In this document: positions 16,728 to 25,724 of the stretch, in pieces
How positions within the stretch are numbered: position 1 is the first letter of the stretch
Layout of the letters: every line of letters begins with the position of its first letter
NCBI RefSeq assembly: GCF_016508585.1
Contig: NZ_JADVOP010000041.1
Location: 1 to 36,541 of the forward strand
Length of the DNA: 36,541 bases
Source of the DNA: Acinetobacter baumannii
GTDB lineage: Bacteria; Pseudomonadota; Gammaproteobacteria; Pseudomonadales; Moraxellaceae
Direction: 5' to 3'
Program-made: the position numbers and the translations under genes
Notes under the pieces: model-generated
What the model saw: only the letters and a program-made list of their open reading frames with translations
What the model was told of the DNA's origin: nothing
Databases searched by the model: none

Positions 16728-17023
16728 TTCATATGACCACCTTTATCGCAATTCTATGCGTTGGTTTGACCACATATCTCACTAGAGTTATAGGCTATTT
16801 GTTGTTAAAAAACCGACAGCTCAGCAAAAGAACCACACGTATTTTACAAGTCATTCCAGGTTGTGTACTGATCTCAGTCATCGCGCCATATTTTGTCTCA
16901 GATGATCCAGCCAACTTGATTGCAATAGCCGTGACCATATTGGCTGCCTGTTATTTGTCCCTGCTTCCTACAGTCATGATCAGTATTGTTACCACAGCTA
17001 TATTGAGATACTTTATCGTATAA
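16724..17023 (+). CDS. azlD: AzlD-family branched-chain amino acid export permease, small subunit
   Basis: A 99-residue protein with about four hydrophobic segments and the AzlD-type opening TYLTRVIGYLLLKN (about 18-31). It overlaps azlC by the ATGA junction; a second in-frame ATG at 16733 is possible. It acts only with AzlC, as the YgaZH pair does in E. coli. No clear terminator follows before the converging gene at 17083. Confidence 0.93.
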   Translation: MIHMTTFIAILCVGLTTYLTRVIGYLLLKNRQLSKRTTRILQVIPGCVLISVIAPYFVSDDPANLIAIAVTILAACYLSLLPTVMISIVTTAILRYFIV

Positions 17024-17082
17024 AGAATCTCAATGGATGAGGATGTTGATTGTTTATCAATCTATACTTTTTCTGTGTACCT

Positions 17083-17379
17083 TTAGGGTTGCTTATTCTG
17101 TTGCAGTATCTTAATCAGTTCAGCATTTTGAAACTCAACCTGAGTCAAGCGATTAGAGGTATTGTCCAAAACTTCTTGTTGTACATGCATCTTTTTGGCT
17201 AAATCCTGCATAATTTGCAATGTCTGCTTAAGGTGGTTCTCCTGCGATTGAATCAAATGCTGTTGATGATTTGTGCGCTCAAATAAAACAATATTTTGCT
17301 TATTGAGCTTCCCCATTTGCCAGACAAGAAAAATAATCGCCAGATAAATGACCACCAAGGTGATATATATGAAAGACAT
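17083..17379 (-). CDS. Small membrane-anchored coiled-coil protein, unknown function
   Basis: A 98-residue protein from the ATG at 17377-17379, preceded by AGGGGAAG. One N-terminal membrane helix (about 2-21, FIYITLVVIYLAIIFLVW) is followed by a Gln/His/Leu-rich helical region to the end that looks like a coiled coil (about 25-90). The topology is like that of small divisome or envelope scaffold proteins, but nothing specific is recognised. It faces azlD and lies downstream of the Epd-like gene after 120 bp. Confidence 0.7.
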   Translation of the reverse strand: MSFIYITLVVIYLAIIFLVWQMGKLNKQNIVLFERTNHQQHLIQSQENHLKQTLQIMQDLAKKMHVQQEVLDNTSNRLTQVEFQNAELIKILQQNKQP

Positions 17380-17499
17380 CAACTTCCCCTAAGTATAAGA
17401 TGTGAATCAGCTTTATTTTAACAATGATAGAATAGTTTTAAGGTGATAAATTCTGATAATCATGTATTCATTTTCATCACTGTTGACAGCAGATATGCA

Positions 17500-18522
17500 T
17501 CAATAGAATGACTCGCATAAATCCAATAAACGGTTGGCATACCCCCATTCATTGTCATACCAAGCAAAAACTTTGACCTGCTGTCCCACAACAAGTGTTT
17601 GTGTTAAATCAACAATCAATGAATACGGTGAATGATTAAAATCACTTGAAACCAGCAGTTCATCCGTCACTGACATAATTTCAGCATAATCATATTTTGC
17701 AGCTTGGACTAAGGTTTGATTAATTAAATGTGCCGTTACTGGTAACTTTGCGATAAAACTTAAATCGATCGCAGCCACATTAATCGTAGGAACTCGAATT
17801 GAAAATCCATCAATTCGATTTTCCATTTTTGGCATCACCTGTTTCAAAGCACCCAGTGCTGAAGAGGTCGTTGGAATAATGTTCTGTCCTGACGCTCTTG
17901 CGCGGCGCAAATCTCGATGGGCATGATCCAATACAGATTGGTCCGCAGTGACAGCATGAATTTCTGTCATCAATGCACTTTCTATGCCAAAGGCATCATC
18001 AATGATTTTAACCAATGGAACCAGTGCCTGGGTGGTACATGAAACACTGGAAATAATCTGGTCGGTGGCTTTTACTTCATGATGATTGACACCATATACA
18101 ATTGCGGCATCAACCGTATCAAACGGTGCAGCGCCAATAATGACACGTTTAGCGCCTGCAGTTAAATGCTGTGTAGCAGCAACTCTCGAGCGGAATAAAC
18201 CTGTACACTCTAAAACTACATTGATCTCTAAATCCTGCCAAGGTAACAATGCTGGATTTTCTTCTCTTAAAATAAGGACTTTAAGTTTTATCTGACGGGC
18301 ATCAATGGACATATAAAGCTGTCCATTCTCCTCAACAATATTGACAGCCCCATCAAAACGTCCATGTGTCGTGTCATATTTAAATAAATGAACCAATGTT
18401 TCAACATCTGCAATATCATTGATGGCAACAATTTCAAAATGAAAGTTTTTCGGATTTTCAAACCAAGCTCTTAATACATTCCGCCCAATCCGCCCGAATC
18501 CGTTTATTGCCACACGTTGCAT
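17500..18522 (-). CDS. epd: GAPDH-superfamily dehydrogenase, likely erythrose-4-phosphate dehydrogenase
   Basis: A 340-residue protein from the ATG at 18520-18522 (MQRVAINGFGRIGR); AGGAT just upstream fixes this start over an in-frame TTG at 18543. It has the Rossmann motif NGFGRIGRN (7-15), catalytic Cys162 in SCTTQ and His189. Features favouring Epd over glycolytic GAPDH are HGRF at 53-56, SSDFNHSPYSLIVD (292-305), the ending DNEWGYANRLLD, and the length (E. coli Epd is 339). Epd oxidises erythrose 4-phosphate toward pyridoxal phosphate. The Asn that follows CTT in nearly all GAPDH/Epd proteins is Gln here (Gln165), and His189 sits in HAVTADQ. A GAPDH role cannot be excluded. Confidence 0.82.
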   Translation of the reverse strand: MQRVAINGFGRIGRNVLRAWFENPKNFHFEIVAINDIADVETLVHLFKYDTTHGRFDGAVNIVEENGQLYMSIDARQIKLKVLILREENPALLPWQDLEINVVLECTGLFRSRVAATQHLTAGAKRVIIGAAPFDTVDAAIVYGVNHHEVKATDQIISSVSCTTQALVPLVKIIDDAFGIESALMTEIHAVTADQSVLDHAHRDLRRARASGQNIIPTTSSALGALKQVMPKMENRIDGFSIRVPTINVAAIDLSFIAKLPVTAHLINQTLVQAAKYDYAEIMSVTDELLVSSDFNHSPYSLIVDLTQTLVVGQQVKVFAWYDNEWGYANRLLDLCESFY

Positions 18523-18659
18523 CAGATATCCTTTTACAGCCAAACTACCATAATCAGTTATATGGTATAAGATTTACAGTCACTACTGTTAATATATAAC
18601 TGACTTTATCAAGAAAAAATTCGAAAACAATAGATTTCAAAACATCATTGGATAAAAAA

Positions 18660-19478
18660 ATGTATTCATCTTTACTCACCAGAACTTTTAATCGAGGTTT
18701 ATTTTACGCTGGCTGTATTGCGATATGTGGTTTTATATTCATCCCTCTCAGTTATGCCCAACAGACCAATGTTCAAAATACTTATTCACGATGCAGCGAA
18801 ACACAGACTCAGCAATTGGTTAATAAACTTAAAGCGATTTCCCCACAACAAAAAGATACGCGTTATCCAACATTTGAAAGCTGTATAAATCTGGATCAAA
18901 ATCGGCAATTAATCGCAATGAGTCAACCCATTCATATGCCCTCTGGCTATGCAGATTACAACTTAGATCTTTATTTGATTGACAATACATCTGAAAAAAT
19001 TCTAAATCACTATCATTATCCGATGAAGATTACTTCAGATATCGGTCAGTATGAAAACCTACAATTTGATATTCACCGCTTTTCTACAGACAATGCGATA
19101 CCCGTTATTGGTCTAGCCTTAACCCACAGGCATTTAGGCAGGACCGACATAACAATACGTGAAATAAAGTTGTTCAAAATCAATAATCACCAACTGCATT
19201 TAATTTTAGATAAGTTTATGACCAATTACTCAGCTAGCGAAAGACCGTCGATGTGTGAAAATAACAAACAAATCGAGACTCAAATTTTACTTCATCCTTT
19301 AAAACAGAACAGTCATGGTTTAGCTGACCTCCAACTCACTGAAAAAACAGAGCGCATAACACTTGACGAAAAAAATTGTAGTACCCAACGTATTGTCAAA
19401 AAACAACGTCATATCATGAAATTTGATGGAAAAACATATCGTTTCAAACATCTTAAATTTTTAGACGTTGGAATTTAA
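18660..19478 (+). CDS. Exported four-cysteine protein, unknown function (tandem copy 1)
   Basis: A 272-residue protein from the ATG at 18660, with GGAT just before it (an in-frame TTG at 18648 is possible). An N-terminal signal segment ends near PLSYAQQ (about 29-35). The mature part has SRCSETQTQQL, FESCINLDQNRQLIAMSQP, DLYLIDNTSEKIL and a C-terminal KFDGKTYRFKHLKFL. Cys45 and Cys75 plus two C-terminal cysteines match those in the next gene, suggesting two disulfides in the periplasm. I recognise no family. It lies 29 bp before its paralogue, so the two probably form an operon. Confidence 0.8.
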   Translation: MYSSLLTRTFNRGLFYAGCIAICGFIFIPLSYAQQTNVQNTYSRCSETQTQQLVNKLKAISPQQKDTRYPTFESCINLDQNRQLIAMSQPIHMPSGYADYNLDLYLIDNTSEKILNHYHYPMKITSDIGQYENLQFDIHRFSTDNAIPVIGLALTHRHLGRTDITIREIKLFKINNHQLHLILDKFMTNYSASERPSMCENNKQIETQILLHPLKQNSHGLADLQLTEKTERITLDEKNCSTQRIVKKQRHIMKFDGKTYRFKHLKFLDVGI

Positions 19479-19507
19479 TTGGATTTTGAACTTTTAGAGG
19501 TGATCAC

Positions 19508-20284
19508 ATGAAAAGATTACAGATTTCAATTGGCATGATACTGATTTTCATAACTGGTCATGTGCTCGCAGCTTCCTATCAACGATGCTCAGCGCAACAG
19601 CAGCAACAATTGATTGACCAATTTAAATTGGTCAATCAGCGTTTTGCCCAAACAGATGCAAAAACATATCAAAGCTGTATCAATTTAGACAGTGAACAAA
19701 AAATTCAGCTGATCGCCATTAGCCAACCGATTGCTTATAAATCTTATGATGATATGGAACATGATCTGAATTTATATCTGATAGACACCACTCAGCATAA
19801 AATTCTGCAAAAGTATAAAGCACCCGAAACTTTTTACTCCGATGCAGATCATTATGATGGTGCCCAACTGCATACCACCCGTTTTTCAACATTAACTGAT
19901 ATGGATGTCGTGGGTATCGAAACGTCATCGTCGCATCAAGGTGGCTTCACTTATAGTCACAGTAATTTAACTTTACTTAAAGTTAATCCTAAACTACCTA
20001 TTAAAGAAATCGGGGGCATCAGTATGAATGATAGCGGTGATGAACGAATTGGAAATTGCCCAGAGAATAGCAATTCAGAGGTCAGACGTATCCTGATTTT
20101 ATCAAATAAAACGACTCATGGCTTACAGGACATCATATTAAAAGAAACTAAAAACCAGACCAAAACCGACTATAAAACATGCAAAGCCGTAAAAAAACAG
20201 TATAAACAACAACAAACGCTTAAATTTGATGGTCAGGCATATAAATTCCAGCATCATAACTTTTTAAGTATCGATCCATTTTAA
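19508..20284 (+). CDS. Exported four-cysteine protein, unknown function (tandem copy 2)
   Basis: A 258-residue paralogue of the preceding gene. AGAGGTG lies just before the ATG. Signal peptide about 1-22 (ending HVLAAS). The shared pattern is Y-x-RCS, then 30 residues from first to second cysteine (Cys27, Cys57) in QSCINLD, then LIA-SQPI, DLNLYLIDTT, and LKFDGQAYKFQHHNFL at the end. Sequence has diverged to roughly a third identity by eye, so the duplication is not recent. Function unknown; probably periplasmic. Confidence 0.8.
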   Translation: MKRLQISIGMILIFITGHVLAASYQRCSAQQQQQLIDQFKLVNQRFAQTDAKTYQSCINLDSEQKIQLIAISQPIAYKSYDDMEHDLNLYLIDTTQHKILQKYKAPETFYSDADHYDGAQLHTTRFSTLTDMDVVGIETSSSHQGGFTYSHSNLTLLKVNPKLPIKEIGGISMNDSGDERIGNCPENSNSEVRRILILSNKTTHGLQDIILKETKNQTKTDYKTCKAVKKQYKQQQTLKFDGQAYKFQHHNFLSIDPF

Positions 20285-20399
20285 TTTGCGTTAAATATTG
20301 TAATGACAATCTACGGGAGTATAAATTTTATAGATTATAAAAACCATTTGGACCAAAGTCGCAATTGTATAGAAAAACCAATAATTCACCTTAAAATCA

Positions 20400-20428
20400 T
20401 TGGTGGAGCGTGTATTTTCCGTTATACT
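20400..20428 (+). promoter_or_regulatory. Candidate sigma-70 promoter for alaS
   Basis: TTGGTG (20400-20405) and TATACT (20423-20428) are separated by 17 bp, and lie about 100 bp upstream of the alaS start. The match is good at both hexamers, but this is a visual assignment only. The rest of the 244-bp gap shows nothing else distinct. Confidence 0.5.
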
Positions 20429-20528
20429 TTGGCGTTTTTAAAAATTAAGCCTGTGTGCAGACTGAGCAATAAAATTAGACTCAGTGACACACTTTTAGCC
20501 AATATGAAAATTGAGGAGTGACTTGGTT

Positions 20529-23222
20529 GTGAGTACTCGTTTTATGACTACTGCTGAAATACGTGAAGCATTTTTGCGTTACTTTGAATCGCAAGGACAT
20601 ACACGTGTCGCGTCGAGCTCACTTGTACCCGCCAATGACCCTACTTTGTTGTTTACCAATGCAGGCATGAACCAGTTTAAAGACTGTTTCCTTGGTCTAG
20701 AAAAGCGTGACTATGTTCGTGCAACAACCTCACAAAAATGTGTCCGTGCAGGTGGTAAGCATAACGACTTGGACAATGTGGGTTATACAGCACGTCACCA
20801 CACTTTCTTTGAAATGTTAGGTAATTTTTCTTTTGGTGATTACTTTAAGCATGATGCTATTCGTTTTGCTTGGGATTTCCTAACAGGTGAAGAATGGTTA
20901 GCGCTTCCAAAAGACAAACTCTATGCCACTGTTTATCATACAGATGACGAAGCTTTTGATATTTGGAACAAAGAAATCGGTCTAGATGCGAGCCGTATCA
21001 TCCGTATTGGTGACAATAAAGGTGAAAAATACGCATCTGATAACTTCTGGGCAATGGGTGATACAGGTCCTTGTGGTCCTTGCTCAGAAATTTTCTTTGA
21101 TCATGGCGATCATATCTGGGGTGGCTTACCTGGTACACCAGAAGAAGACGGTGACCGTTTTATTGAAATTTGGAATAACGTCTTTATGCAGTTCAACCGT
21201 ACTGCGGATGGTGTCTTGCATAATCTTCCTGCGCCATCTGTCGATACAGGTATGGGCTTGGAGCGTATTTCTGCTGTTTTACAACATGTCAATTCAAATT
21301 ACGAAATTGACTTGTTCCAAAATCTATTAAAATCTGCAGCTGAAATTATCGGCGTAGATATGAGTCAAGCACAAGCCGAAGCACAGGCACAAAATAAACC
21401 GATTGAGTACCCTGCTTCGCTTAAAGTAGTTGCAGATCACGCACGTTCATGCTGTTTCTTGATTGCTGATGGTGTAAACCCATCAAACGAAGGTCGTGGT
21501 TATGTATTGCGTCGTATTATTCGTCGTGCTGTACGTCACGGTAATAAAATGGGCGCAACGGGTACCTTCTTCTATAAAATGTTGCAACCGCTTATTGATG
21601 TCATGGGTGAAGCTTATCCAGAATTGGTTGAGCGTCGTCAGGTGATAGAAAATGCCTTGATTCGTGAAGAAGAATTGTTTGCAAAAACACTCGAACAGGG
21701 CTTGAAACTGCTTGAAGGCGAATTAGCCAATCTTAAAGGCAAAATCATTCCAGGTGAAACTGTCTTTAAACTTTACGATACCTACGGCTTCCCGACTGAC
21801 TTAACTGCAGATATTGCGCGTGAGCGTGAACTTGAAATCGATGAAGCTGGTTTTGAAGTTGAAATGGCTGCGCAGCGTCAACGTGCACGCGAAGCGGGTA
21901 AATTTGCGGTTGACTACAACAGTATCGTAAAAGTAGACAGCGAAACTCAATTTGATGGTTATGACGCAACTCAAGGTCAGGGGCAAATTGTTGCAATCTA
22001 TAAAGATGGCATACAAGTTGACGAAGTCGTTGAAGGTGATGAAGCATTGATTGTGCTTAACCAAACACCATTCTATGCAGAAAGCGGTGGTCAAATTGGT
22101 GACACGGGTATCTTTAAAAATGAAACAGGCATTTTTGAAGTTCAAGATACCAAAAAATCAGGTAATGCATTTGTTCATCAAGGTATTGTCACTGTAGGCA
22201 GTCTAAAAGCAACACAGAGCGTTGAAGCTATTGTGAAAGCTGACATCCGTGACGCTACTGCACGCAATCACTCTGCCACTCACCTATTACATGCGGCATT
22301 GCGTCAGATTTTAGGTGAACATGTTCAGCAAAAAGGTTCATTGGTTGCCTCTGATCTTTTACGTTTTGACTTCGCCAATGACCAACCAGTGAGCTTCGAA
22401 CAACTGCAACACGTTGAACGTTTAGTGAACCGTGAAATTATTGCCAATACCGCTGTATCCACAGAACTTCTCGGCATTGAAGCAGCCAAAGATAAAGGCG
22501 CAATGATGTTGTTTGGTGAAAAGTATGGCGATGAAGTTCGTGTACTGTCTATGGGCTCACTCAAAGATGAGAAAAATTTCTCGATCGAGCTGTGTGGTGG
22601 TATCCATGTAAAACGTACAGGTGACATTGGTTTATTCAAAATCACTTCTGAAGGTGGTGTTGCTGCGGGTGTACGTCGTATTGAAGCTGTCACAGGCACT
22701 AAAGCACTGGATGTGGTACAAAAAGTAGATGCCGATATTTTACATATCAATGATCTGCTCAAAGCTCAAAAAGACCAAACTGTTGAAAAAGTAGAAGCAG
22801 CTGTTGAACATGCACATCAACTTCAAAAACAAATCGAACAGTTGAATCAAAAATTGGCGAATTTCCAAGCGTCCGACTTGATCAATCAAGTGACTGAAAT
22901 TGCAGGTCGTCAAACATTAATTGCCACAGTTCAAGGACAGGATGCGAAGTCAGTTCGCCATCTTCATGACAGTGTCAAATCCAAATTAGATAATGCAGTG
23001 ATCGTGCTTGCAGGTGTTGAAGGTGACAAAGTGAGTCTGATCGCATCTGTAGCAAAAGATTTCACTGCGAATCTAAAAGCAGGTGACATCATCAAACACT
23101 TAGCAAATGAGCTTGGTGGTAAAGGTGGTGGTAAACCTGACTTAGCACAAGGTGGCGCGCCACTAAACGAGAAGTTTGAACAAGTAATGACAGATTTAAC
23201 TGCGTGGCTTGCTCAAAAATAA
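20529..23222 (+). CDS. alaS: Alanyl-tRNA synthetase
   Basis: An 897-residue protein from a GTG at 20529-20531. GAGGAG at 20513-20518 lies 10 nt before this GTG and 25 nt before the first good ATG (20544), so the GTG is the better start; homologues starting at MTTAEIREAF would be 5 residues shorter. Domain order: class II catalytic core (TNAGMNQFKDCFLGL, RHHTFFEMLGNFSFGDYFK), middle tRNA-recognition region, editing domain with HSATH (His581, His585) and CGGIH (Cys689, His693) as zinc/editing residues, coiled coil, and C-Ala domain ending in GGKGGGKPDLAQGG. It charges tRNA-Ala and clears Ser/Gly mischarging. It is followed by lysC after 63 bp. Confidence 0.97.
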   Translation: MSTRFMTTAEIREAFLRYFESQGHTRVASSSLVPANDPTLLFTNAGMNQFKDCFLGLEKRDYVRATTSQKCVRAGGKHNDLDNVGYTARHHTFFEMLGNFSFGDYFKHDAIRFAWDFLTGEEWLALPKDKLYATVYHTDDEAFDIWNKEIGLDASRIIRIGDNKGEKYASDNFWAMGDTGPCGPCSEIFFDHGDHIWGGLPGTPEEDGDRFIEIWNNVFMQFNRTADGVLHNLPAPSVDTGMGLERISAVLQHVNSNYEIDLFQNLLKSAAEIIGVDMSQAQAEAQAQNKPIEYPASLKVVADHARSCCFLIADGVNPSNEGRGYVLRRIIRRAVRHGNKMGATGTFFYKMLQPLIDVMGEAYPELVERRQVIENALIREEELFAKTLEQGLKLLEGELANLKGKIIPGETVFKLYDTYGFPTDLTADIARERELEIDEAGFEVEMAAQRQRAREAGKFAVDYNSIVKVDSETQFDGYDATQGQGQIVAIYKDGIQVDEVVEGDEALIVLNQTPFYAESGGQIGDTGIFKNETGIFEVQDTKKSGNAFVHQGIVTVGSLKATQSVEAIVKADIRDATARNHSATHLLHAALRQILGEHVQQKGSLVASDLLRFDFANDQPVSFEQLQHVERLVNREIIANTAVSTELLGIEAAKDKGAMMLFGEKYGDEVRVLSMGSLKDEKNFSIELCGGIHVKRTGDIGLFKITSEGGVAAGVRRIEAVTGTKALDVVQKVDADILHINDLLKAQKDQTVEKVEAAVEHAHQLQKQIEQLNQKLANFQASDLINQVTEIAGRQTLIATVQGQDAKSVRHLHDSVKSKLDNAVIVLAGVEGDKVSLIASVAKDFTANLKAGDIIKHLANELGGKGGGKPDLAQGGAPLNEKFEQVMTDLTAWLAQK

Positions 23223-23243
23223 AACTTCACCTTTTGTGTAACT

Positions 23244-23265
23244 GACTCTAATGCCAATTAGAGTC
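23244..23265 (+). other. Hairpin in the alaS-lysC gap
   Basis: GACTCTAAT (23244-23252) pairs with ATTAGAGTC (23257-23265) around a 4-nt loop. No T-run follows, so it is not a good terminator; it could be a processing or attenuation site within an alaS-lysC transcript. Confidence 0.35.
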
Positions 23266-23285
23266 ATGGCTTATATGGAACAACT

Positions 23286-24566
23286 ATGGCATTAATCGTT
23301 CAAAAATATGGCGGTACCTCTATGGGTACTCCCGAGCGCATTTTAAATGTTGCTCGTCGTGTAAAGCGTTGGCATGACCACGGCCACAAGGTTGTAGTGG
23401 TTGTATCAGCAATGAGTGGTGAAACCAACCGCTTATTGGCTTTAGCGAAAGCCATTACCGAAACCCCTGATCCTCGTGAATTAGACCAAATGGTGTCTAC
23501 GGGTGAACAGGTAACGATTTCAATGTTAGCAATGGCGCTCAATTCAATTGGTGTTGAAGCTAAGTCACTTACAGGTCGTCAAGTAGGGATTAAAACCGAC
23601 AGCGCATTTACCAAAGCACGTATCGAATCTATTGATACTGATGTCATGACTGAACATTTAGATGCAGGTCGTGTGATTGTTGTTGCAGGTTTCCAAGGTT
23701 TTGATGCTGAAGGAAATACCACAACCCTAGGTCGTGGTGGTTCAGATACTTCTGGTGTTGCATTGGCTGCAGCATTAAAAGCAGATGAATGCCAAATTTA
23801 TACCGATGTTGATGGTGTGTATACTACTGACCCGCGTGTTGCGCCTAAAGCCAAAAAAGTTGATCGTATTTCTTTTGAAGAAATGCTTGAAATGGCATCT
23901 CTTGGTTCTAAAGTCCTACAAATTCGTTCAGTTGAATTTGCAGGTAAGTACCAAGTGCCTTTACGCGTATTATCAAGTTTTGATAATGACAATGATGGCG
24001 CATTCGATGAAGACTTCAAAAAGAATGTCGGAACACTAATCACCACTGAAGCGGAAGACAGTATGGAACAGCCAATTATTTCTGGTATCGCATTTAACCG
24101 TGACGAAGCTAAATTAACAATTTTAGGTGTACCTGATGAACCAGGTATTGCTTCTAAAATCTTATCGCCAGTTGGTGCTGCAAACGTTGAAGTGGATATG
24201 ATTATCCAAAACGTTGAAGAGGATGGTACGACTGATTTTACCTTTACGGTCAATCGTAGCGAGCTTAAAAAAGCCAAAGCAATTTTAGAAGAAACCGCAA
24301 CCGCCATCGGTGCACGCGAAGTTGCAACACGTGATGATATCGTGAAAGTTTCGATCGTAGGTGTGGGTATGCGCTCACACGCAGGTGTTGCGAGTAAGAT
24401 GTTTACTGCACTTGCAGATGAAGGGATCAATATTTTAATGATCTCCACTTCTGAAATTAAAATTTCTGTGATTATTGAAGAAAATTATCTCGAACTTGCT
24501 GTACGTTCTCTTCATACTGCGTTCGGTTTAGACCGTGAACATGGCGAATCGAGTGCACGTGCGTAA
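23286..24566 (+). CDS. lysC: Aspartate kinase
   Basis: A 426-residue monofunctional aspartokinase. The N-terminal kinase domain starts IVQKYGGTSMGT (4-15) with the Lys-Tyr-Gly-Gly substrate motif and has GRGGSDTSGVALAAAL (about 149-164) and YTDVDGVYTTDPR. The C-terminal part has two ACT domains (from about 265: ILGVPDEPGIASKIL; from about 347: VSIVGVGMRSHAGVASKMF), which bind the lysine/threonine feedback effectors. It phosphorylates aspartate, the entry step to lysine, threonine, methionine and diaminopimelate synthesis. In related organisms a shorter beta subunit is made from an internal start in the same gene; I cannot confirm that here. Gene order alaS-lysC-csrA is typical. Confidence 0.97.
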   Translation: MALIVQKYGGTSMGTPERILNVARRVKRWHDHGHKVVVVVSAMSGETNRLLALAKAITETPDPRELDQMVSTGEQVTISMLAMALNSIGVEAKSLTGRQVGIKTDSAFTKARIESIDTDVMTEHLDAGRVIVVAGFQGFDAEGNTTTLGRGGSDTSGVALAAALKADECQIYTDVDGVYTTDPRVAPKAKKVDRISFEEMLEMASLGSKVLQIRSVEFAGKYQVPLRVLSSFDNDNDGAFDEDFKKNVGTLITTEAEDSMEQPIISGIAFNRDEAKLTILGVPDEPGIASKILSPVGAANVEVDMIIQNVEEDGTTDFTFTVNRSELKKAKAILEETATAIGAREVATRDDIVKVSIVGVGMRSHAGVASKMFTALADEGINILMISTSEIKISVIIEENYLELAVRSLHTAFGLDREHGESSARA

Positions 24567-24617
24567 TTTTTGATCAAATATAGCAACTTATTCGCTGTTT
24601 TGACCAAGAAAAAATCG

Positions 24618-24661
24618 GAGCCACTATAGTGTTTTCTATAGTGGCTCTGTTATATTAGTTT
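24618..24661 (+). terminator. Strong terminator after lysC
   Basis: GAGCCACTATAG (24618-24629) and CTATAGTGGCTC (24636-24647) form a perfect 12-bp stem, followed by a T-rich stretch. It separates lysC from csrA, which must therefore have its own promoter in 24662-24810. Confidence 0.85.
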
Positions 24662-24810
24662 TTGAGGTTTTAAAAAATTTCAACAGAGGGGTGAGAAAGT
24701 GAAAAACTTGTCACATTATTCTGTTAAAATTATCGGTGCTATTTAAAGTTGTGTTTTCTATTTTTTGTAGAAATTCATCGCAGGTTTAGCGTTTAAGCAA
24801 GGAGATAAAC

Positions 24811-25062
24811 ATGCTGATTCTGACCCGCCGTGTCGGAGAAACTTTGATGATTGGGGATCAAGTCAGTGTTACTGTGCTTGGTGTTAAAGGCAATCAAGTT
24901 CGTATTGGTGTTAACGCGCCAAAAGAAGTTTCTGTACATCGCGAAGAAATTTATCAACGTATTCAACATGAACGTGCTATGCACGAACATTTGCAACATA
25001 TTGATCAAGATTATCAACCTTCCTATGAAGATGATAATTCACAAAACACTTATAATCGTTAA
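24811..25062 (+). CDS. csrA: Carbon storage regulator CsrA
   Basis: An 83-residue protein starting MLILTRRVGET, with the RNA-contacting residues Leu4, Arg6, Arg7 and Arg44 (VHREEIY) in place. CsrA binds GGA-containing mRNA hairpins as a dimer and controls carbon storage, motility and biofilm switches. AGGAG at 24800-24804 precedes the ATG. The C-terminal tail from about residue 57 is longer than in E. coli (61 residues in all): HEHLQHIDQDYQPSYEDDNS, His- and Asp-rich, probably unstructured. Confidence 0.96.
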   Translation: MLILTRRVGETLMIGDQVSVTVLGVKGNQVRIGVNAPKEVSVHREEIYQRIQHERAMHEHLQHIDQDYQPSYEDDNSQNTYNR

Positions 25063-25084
25063 GATTATAAATGTTTTGAAATAT

Positions 25085-25109
25085 AAAGCGGCTATATAGC
25101 CGCTTTAAA
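25085..25109. terminator. Bidirectional terminator between csrA and rnhB
   Basis: A perfect 22-bp palindrome (25085-25106), AAAGCGGCTAT and its complement, lies between converging genes and is followed by A/T-rich sequence. Confidence 0.75.
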
Positions 25110-25143
25110 TTTATTTAAACCTTCGGTAAAAATACCATTGCTT

Positions 25144-25713
25144 TCATTCAAGACCTAAAGCTCTTTTAACAGGTGCATAACTACGGCGATGTTGATCAAT
25201 GACCCCATGTTCAGCAATCGCATCAAAGTGTGCTTTGGTTGGATAACCTTTGTGTTTTGCAAAGCCGAATTGAGGGTGCTGTTTGTCTAAATCCACCATC
25301 TCATGATCACGAGTCACTTTTGCCAAAATACTTGCTGCACTGATTTCAGCATGGAGTGCATCACCCCCTACCACAGCCTCACAGCTCATGATCAAGCCTT
25401 TTGGAACTTTATTTCCATCGACGAGCACATGTTCAGGAACCAGCTTTAATGCTTCTACAGCACGGCGCATCGCCAATAAAGAAGCCTGCAAGATGTTTAA
25501 CTCATCAATTTCTTGGTGTGTCGCCTCCGCAATCGCCCAAGCAAGTGCTTTTTCTTTGATTTCAACAAACAACTTTTCACGTTTCTTTTCAGTCAATTTT
25601 TTAGAATCATTTAATCCTTCAATGGGATTATTTGGGTCTAAAATAACAGCTGCGGCTACCACAGATCCAACCAATGGACCTCTGCCCGCCTCATCAACAC
25701 CAGCAACTAACAT
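25144..25713 (-). CDS. rnhB: Ribonuclease HII
   Basis: A 189-residue enzyme starting MLVAGVDEAGRGPLVG; Asp7 and Glu8 of the DEAGRG motif, Asp99 (LVDGNK) and Asp118 (VVGGDAL) form the metal-binding set. It cuts RNA in RNA-DNA hybrids and at single ribonucleotides embedded in DNA. GGGAAGAG right before the ATG. It follows the small lipoprotein gene after only 11 bp, so the two are likely co-transcribed. Confidence 0.97.
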   Translation of the reverse strand: MLVAGVDEAGRGPLVGSVVAAAVILDPNNPIEGLNDSKKLTEKKREKLFVEIKEKALAWAIAEATHQEIDELNILQASLLAMRRAVEALKLVPEHVLVDGNKVPKGLIMSCEAVVGGDALHAEISAASILAKVTRDHEMVDLDKQHPQFGFAKHKGYPTKAHFDAIAEHGVIDQHRRSYAPVKRALGLE

Positions 25714-25724
25714 ACTCTTCCCTA

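Noticed and set aside
22325..22762. Long antisense frames inside alaS and lysC
   Set aside because: They are opposite-strand shadows of highly conserved synthetase and kinase sequence, without start signals.
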